64,000 nt of DNA, from contig NZ_BMVG01000013.1 of NCBI RefSeq assembly GCF_014650595.1, positions 124,001 to 188,000 of the forward strand, written 5' to 3'. This stretch comes from Streptomyces alanosinicus. GTDB taxonomy: Bacteria > Actinomycetota > Actinomycetes > Streptomycetales > Streptomycetaceae. This document shows, in pieces, positions 60,500 through 64,000 of this stretch; position 1 is the first letter of the stretch, and each line of letters opens with the position of its first letter. The notes under the pieces were generated by a model that was not told the DNA's origin, made no database searches, and was given only the letters and a program-made list of their open reading frames with translations. A program made the position numbers and the translations under genes.

Positions 60500-61095
60500 C
60501 CGGCCGGCCGAGCCGTACGGCGGCCCTGTGTGTGGCCGCGCTGGCCGCCGCTGTGCTCGGCGGCTGCAGTACGGACCACCACCACCGGAGCACCCCCTCG
60601 CCCTCCGGCCCCACCGTGAGCGCCGCGCCCGGCCCCGGCGGGCCCACCGCGTCGCCGTCCGCGTCGAGGAAGCCCACGGCGAGCCCGAGCCCCTCGGCCA
60701 CGGGCTACGACAATCCGCAGTCGGTCGCCACCGCCTATGTCGGCGCGTTCGTCGAGCAGAAGTGGAGTGATTCCGGTCCGCGCGCGTATCTCGACCGGAT
60801 CGCCCCGTACGCCACCGCGGCGTTCGTGAAGAAACTCCGGGACGGCACCGGCGACCGGTGCGATCTGGCCTGCCGGGGGGCCAAGAAGCGTCATGTGACG
60901 GTCAGCGCCGACAACATCCGCACCGTGATTCCGGAGGAGGCTCCGCGCACTCCCACCAAGGTGTGGGTGCAGGTGACCTACATGGAGCACACGAGTTGGG
61001 ACGACGGCGGTGACTCGGCGGCGTCCGCCATGAACCTCGAACTGGTCAAAGATCAGGGCAAGTGGCTGGTCGACGCGCGAATGGGCGCCGGCTGA
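60496..61095 (+). CDS. Conjugation-associated lipoprotein
   Basis: A 199-residue exported protein with lipobox LGGC (residues about 21-24) followed by a Ser/Pro/Thr-rich linker. The C-terminal domain (about 80-195) has a TcpC/NTF2-like flavour (AYVGAFVEQKWSDSGPRAYL; MNLELVKDQGKWLVDARMG). Coupled to the NlpC/P60 gene by GTGA. Likely a periplasmic-side component of the transfer channel. Confidence 0.7.
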   Translation: MTGRPSRTAALCVAALAAAVLGGCSTDHHHRSTPSPSGPTVSAAPGPGGPTASPSASRKPTASPSPSATGYDNPQSVATAYVGAFVEQKWSDSGPRAYLDRIAPYATAAFVKKLRDGTGDRCDLACRGAKKRHVTVSADNIRTVIPEEAPRTPTKVWVQVTYMEHTSWDDGGDSAASAMNLELVKDQGKWLVDARMGAG

Positions 61096-61143
61096 CCGCC
61101 CTTGACCACCCCGGGCGCCACGGCGCGGTGGCCCCGCAGCCCC

Positions 61144-62556
61144 TCAGCTGCCGGGCGGCACCGCGCCGAACCCGTCGGCGAGGATCGCCGCCAGGTCCAT
61201 ATAGGCGCCTCGGGTGGCCGGTGAGACGTCGTCGTAGCGGATCGTGCCGCCCATGTAGAGCTGCTGGTCGTAGGGGATCCTGACGACGTGGTTGCACAGC
61301 TGCTGGAAGTAGTCCACCAGCGTGTTCACATTGATCCCGACGGCCTTGGGCGCGTCCATGGTGATCACCACCACGGCATCGCGCACAAGGTGGGGGTATC
61401 CCTGGGCGTACACCTCGTCCAGGGTCTTGGCCGCACGCCGCGCGGCGTCGAAGCGCGGGGCGGCGACGACCACGAGCCGGTCGGACGCGGCCAGCGTCCC
61501 CTTCATCGCGGAGTGCTTCATACCGGTACCGCTGTCGGTGATGACGATGTCGAAGGCCCTGGTGAGGATCGACAGCGCGGTCCGGTACTGCTCCTCATCG
61601 AACGACTCGCTGATGTCCGGGTTCTGTTCGCTCGCGGCCACCATCAGCCGGTCGGCACGGCCGAGGTACTGATGGATCTGGTGCGGGTCGGCCAGCCCAC
61701 GGCCGTCGGCGGCATGGCGCCGCCGTTCGGCGGTGACCAGGTCGCGTACGGTCGGCATGATCCGCTCGCCGAGCAGCCGGTCGGCGAGCGTGCCGGCGTG
61801 CGGGTTGGCGTCGACCGCCACCGTGCGGTCGGCCCGGAAGCGGGCGAACGTCAGTCCCAGCATGGCCGACGTCGTCGTCTTGCCGACGCCACCCTTGATG
61901 CTGGTGACGCTGATCCGATAGGGCCTCGGCACCGGTGTCTGAAGCCTGACGAGGCGTAGCTGCTCGGGGCCGGAGACGCGCCGCCCGCCGCCCATGCGAC
62001 GCAGGAACCCCTGACGCTGGCCCGCACCGCCGTCGTCGAACCCCGCCGCCATCGCCGGGTTCTGCCGGGGGTGCGGCGGGACGTTCACATACGGGTTCGC
62101 GGGGGCGTTGGCCGGCGGCGGCATCCCGGGGGGCGCCTGCGGCACGGCGCCGTCAGGCATCGGCACCGGCCGCGGCGCCTCGGCGAAGGGACCGCCGTCG
62201 GGCAGCGGGACGGGCGCCGCGGGGTCCGGGTAACCGGTCGCCGGCGGAGTCGCCTGCGAGGCAGGCGAGGGGCCGCCGTACGGATCCGGCGCGGGCGGTG
62301 AGGATGGTGCGGGAGCGACCGACGGATAAGGAACAGCCGGTGCCGGAGCGGGAGGCTGCTGAGGGGCGGACGGCGCAGGAGCGACCGGCTGCTGCGGGAC
62401 GGCCGGTGCCGGAGCGACCGGCTGCTGCGGGGCGGCGGGTGCCGGCCCGGAGGTCGAGGTGGAAGGCGCCGGAAGCGAACGAGCGTGGCTCGGAGGCAGT
62501 TCGTCTGCGTCCTGGTCCGCGGCCGACGACGCGCCATAGGCGCTGTTCTCGGACAC
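61144..62556 (-). CDS. ParA/MinD-like ATPase with proline-rich N-terminus
   Basis: A 470-residue protein. Residues about 20-175 are a Pro/Ala/Gln-rich disordered region with tandem APAVPQQPVAPAP-like repeats. The C-terminal ATPase domain has VTSIKGGVGKTTTSAMLGLT, VAVDANPHAGTLADRL and VITDSGTGMKHSAM. These features match the ParA-like proteins next to T4SS genes in Streptomyces integrative elements. GTG at 62556 follows GAGGGG nine bases upstream. Probably positions the DNA or the transfer machine. Confidence 0.82.
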   Translation of the reverse strand: MSENSAYGASSAADQDADELPPSHARSLPAPSTSTSGPAPAAPQQPVAPAPAVPQQPVAPAPSAPQQPPAPAPAVPYPSVAPAPSSPPAPDPYGGPSPASQATPPATGYPDPAAPVPLPDGGPFAEAPRPVPMPDGAVPQAPPGMPPPANAPANPYVNVPPHPRQNPAMAAGFDDGGAGQRQGFLRRMGGGRRVSGPEQLRLVRLQTPVPRPYRISVTSIKGGVGKTTTSAMLGLTFARFRADRTVAVDANPHAGTLADRLLGERIMPTVRDLVTAERRRHAADGRGLADPHQIHQYLGRADRLMVAASEQNPDISESFDEEQYRTALSILTRAFDIVITDSGTGMKHSAMKGTLAASDRLVVVAAPRFDAARRAAKTLDEVYAQGYPHLVRDAVVVITMDAPKAVGINVNTLVDYFQQLCNHVVRIPYDQQLYMGGTIRYDDVSPATRGAYMDLAAILADGFGAVPPGS

Positions 62557-62620
62557 GCTGTACTTCCCCTCCCCCGTTCAGTGCACGCCCGTACCCCGCA
62601 CTGTCAAACGATCACGTGGG

Positions 62621-63082
62621 CTAGTCCTTCTGAGTGTACAAGGACAGCAGTCTGCGGCTGACGGTCTGCGGACGGGTGGGCTTGCCCGTCGCGTACTTCA
62701 CCAGCATCTCCTCAAGAATGGCCGTGAGGTTCGTCTCCTCGACCTCGGCCCGCGCGTGGGCCATGGCCAGATAGCGCGCCGGGAAGCGGTTGACCACCGG
62801 CACCTTGCGCGCGCCCTCCGGCGGCAACTCGGCCGGGATCTCGGGCCGCTTGGCGTTCTGCCGCTTGGGGGCCTGGCTCAGTTCGTTGCGCCGGCGCCGG
62901 CGCAGCACACCGAGCGCCTCCTCCTCTGTGATCGGGCCCCGATCAGGCGTCCACTGGAGGGGTTCGAGCTCCCCCGGGAGTGCGCCGTCCTCGTCCACCC
63001 CGTCGGGGCGGCGGGTCATGGCCACCTTCGCCCTCACCATGCGCCGGCGAGACGACCGGCGAGGGAATTCCGAAGCGCTCAT
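62621..63082 (-). CDS. Small basic protein, possible ParA partner
   Basis: A 153-residue protein. The N-terminal part is Arg-rich (FPRRSSRRRMVRAKVAMTRR); the C-terminal part (VNRFPARYLAMAHARAEVEE then TNLTAILEEMLVKYA) could be a ribbon-helix-helix-like fold. It precedes the ParA-like gene in the same orientation, so a DNA-binding partner such as a ParG-type protein is plausible. ATG at 63082 follows GGGAGAGG. Not recognised by name. Confidence 0.55.
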   Translation of the reverse strand: MSASEFPRRSSRRRMVRAKVAMTRRPDGVDEDGALPGELEPLQWTPDRGPITEEEALGVLRRRRRNELSQAPKRQNAKRPEIPAELPPEGARKVPVVNRFPARYLAMAHARAEVEETNLTAILEEMLVKYATGKPTRPQTVSRRLLSLYTQKD

Positions 63083-63144
63083 CGCCTCTCCCGCAATTGA
63101 TCGACGAATCCGGGCGGGCGCTCGGATACACCGAGCGTCACTGT

Positions 63145-63154
63145 GTACAGACAC
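63145..63154. promoter_or_regulatory. GTACAGACAC, variant of the GTATAGACAC box
   Basis: A single copy 63 bases upstream of the basic-protein gene start, differing by one base from the four boxes at 55840 and 59269. It suggests a shared regulator across the module. Confidence 0.35.
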
Positions 63155-63192
63155 TACCCCATGACATTCGGTACAACCAGGTCACAGGTCCT

Positions 63193-63792
63193 TCACATCC
63201 GCAGCATGACATTGGCCTGACCCAAAACCGCTTGACCCTCGATAAGTTGTGACCAGAACAGATCGTCCGCTTCCGCGACGGCGAGGTCGATGTCGAAGCA
63301 GATTCCGACAAGACAGGAGGCCGCGGCCCCGGGCGCCGCCCATTCCGCGGGTATCTCCGTACCGGCATCGGCCAGCAGCCAGGGGTAGCCGGCCAGGCTC
63401 ACGGCCAGTCCACCCTCCCGCACCCCGACGCCGAGCACGGCCACGTCCCCGATCTCGGTCAGTTCGTCTCCGGTGACACGGGTGAATCCCCACATACCGA
63501 CAAGGAAGTCCGTGTCGCTCACCGCCGTACGCCCCGAGCCGGCTCCGGCCCGTGACATCTCCCGGTCGTGGGCCACGAACAGCCCGCTCGGCAGCGACAG
63601 CAGCAGCGACGCCCCGCCGGGATCCAGCGCATGGGTTATGCGCACGGACCAATCGGTCTTGCGGACGTCCAGCGTCAGTGTTTCCCAGGTCTTTCCCGGA
63701 ATCGCGTTTCCATGTTCCACAGCAGGCTCTCCCCCGACAGCAGCCGCTTGAGTTGCGGCCACCCGTGCCACAACTCCCGTTCCGGAAGACAT
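63193..63792 (-). CDS. Unknown protein of the conjugative region
   Basis: A 199-residue protein without a recognised domain. It is rich in beta-strand-type segments (WETLTLDVRKTDWSVRITHA; VAVLGVGVREGGLAVSLAGY) and ends with CFDIDLAVAEADDLFWSQLI. No signal peptide or membrane helix. ATG at 63792; an earlier start at 63822 is possible. SCO-like homologues near integrative elements would be expected but cannot be checked here. Confidence 0.6.
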   Translation of the reverse strand: MSSGTGVVARVAATQAAAVGGEPAVEHGNAIPGKTWETLTLDVRKTDWSVRITHALDPGGASLLLSLPSGLFVAHDREMSRAGAGSGRTAVSDTDFLVGMWGFTRVTGDELTEIGDVAVLGVGVREGGLAVSLAGYPWLLADAGTEIPAEWAAPGAAASCLVGICFDIDLAVAEADDLFWSQLIEGQAVLGQANVMLRM

Positions 63793-64000
63793 AATGACAG
63801 TCTGACGGTCACAGCAGATCACCGTTGTGATACAGACTTATCCTGAGCGGGCATCAAAGAATCAGCCAGCGGCGGGAAATGAGTGGAACGTTCACTGGGC
63901 TGCCGTCGATTGATCATCGACCAGGTGGCCACCAGTCGGGCGGTCACCGGCCAGGCGGTCACCGGCCGACGTGTCAGGACGTCTCGTTCCTGATCCGGTC
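63793..64000. other. Edge region, no gene supported
   Basis: 208 bases with a 14-bp direct repeat (GGCGGTCACCGGCC at 63939 and 63954). No coding frame is supported. Confidence 0.5.

Noticed and set aside
33927..64000. Search for a second tRNA-Pro 3' end copy as attR
   Set aside because: I saw no second copy of the T-arm and acceptor sequence in the window, so the right end of the element is not defined here.
1..64000. CRISPR array
   Set aside because: No set of regularly spaced direct repeats with unique spacers was found; repeats seen are short tandem arrays.

Overview
The window is high-GC actinobacterial DNA with strong third-position G/C bias, GTG and ATG starts, and four-base ATGA/GTGA gene overlaps. 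Gene content and order (ssd, acsA, nhaA, a MarP-type protease, nth, crp, paired ArsA-type ATPases, wblA, a class A penicillin-binding protein) match the core chromosome of a Streptomyces species, close to the S. coelicolor SCO355x-SCO358x region. That assignment comes from memory of gene order, not from a search.

Left part (1-33,900), conserved chromosome. A minus-strand Tad/Flp pilus-type operon (ssd-tadA-tadB-tadC-DUF4244-tadE, cut at the left edge) is followed by a HAD phosphatase, a degenerate Fic protein, a MinD-like ATPase, a secreted NodB-like lipoprotein and a stand-alone beta-carbonic anhydrase that looks cut out of a SulP-carbonic anhydrase fusion. Then come acetyl-CoA synthetase, the NhaA antiporter, a holin-like protein, an alpha/beta hydrolase, a small unlisted gene, MarP, a CoA pyrophosphatase, endonuclease III, Crp, a secreted TAP-like peptidase and an ECF41 sigma factor. 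The block ends with an MBL-fold hydrolase, a NUDIX enzyme, RidA, a DUF4177 protein, two ArsA-like ATPases, WblA, the bifunctional PBP, a YqeY protein, a metallophosphoesterase and a Pr6Pr membrane protein. Several genes have a TANNNT box 6-7 bases before the start codon and no ribosome binding site, as expected for leaderless transcripts.

Right part (33,900-64,000), accessory DNA behind a tRNA-Pro(CGG) gene. It begins with an internally deleted tyrosine integrase next to the tRNA. A complete four-gene, translationally coupled Wadjet-type defence operon follows (DUF2397/DUF2398/SMC-like ATPase/DUF2399-Toprim), then a second broken integrase.

From 43,580 to 55,134 lies a compact cluster I do not recognise as any described pathway. 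It has an HprK-like kinase with an unknown partner, a tRNA-Cys gene, a MccF-like peptidase, a FemAB/CelD-type acyltransferase, a SAM methyltransferase, a divergent cysteinyl-tRNA synthetase, a PLP fold-III decarboxylase-like enzyme, an Mrp-like Fe-S ATPase, an APH-type kinase, a thymidylate-kinase-like enzyme and an AsnRS-derived ligase without an anticodon domain. The combination suggests an aminoacyl-tRNA- or aminoacyl-adenylate-dependent small-molecule pathway with built-in MccF-type immunity. This is the best candidate for an undescribed system here.

From 55,200 to the right edge the content is that of an integrative/conjugative element: an NlpC/P60 cell-wall hydrolase, a transfer-associated lipoprotein, a proline-rich ParA-like ATPase with a small basic neighbour, and a partial degenerate second copy of the same module. 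Both copies carry an identical pair of GTATAGACAC boxes 21 bp apart. Between them are a broken TPR protein, a DUF397 protein and a GNAT acetyltransferase.
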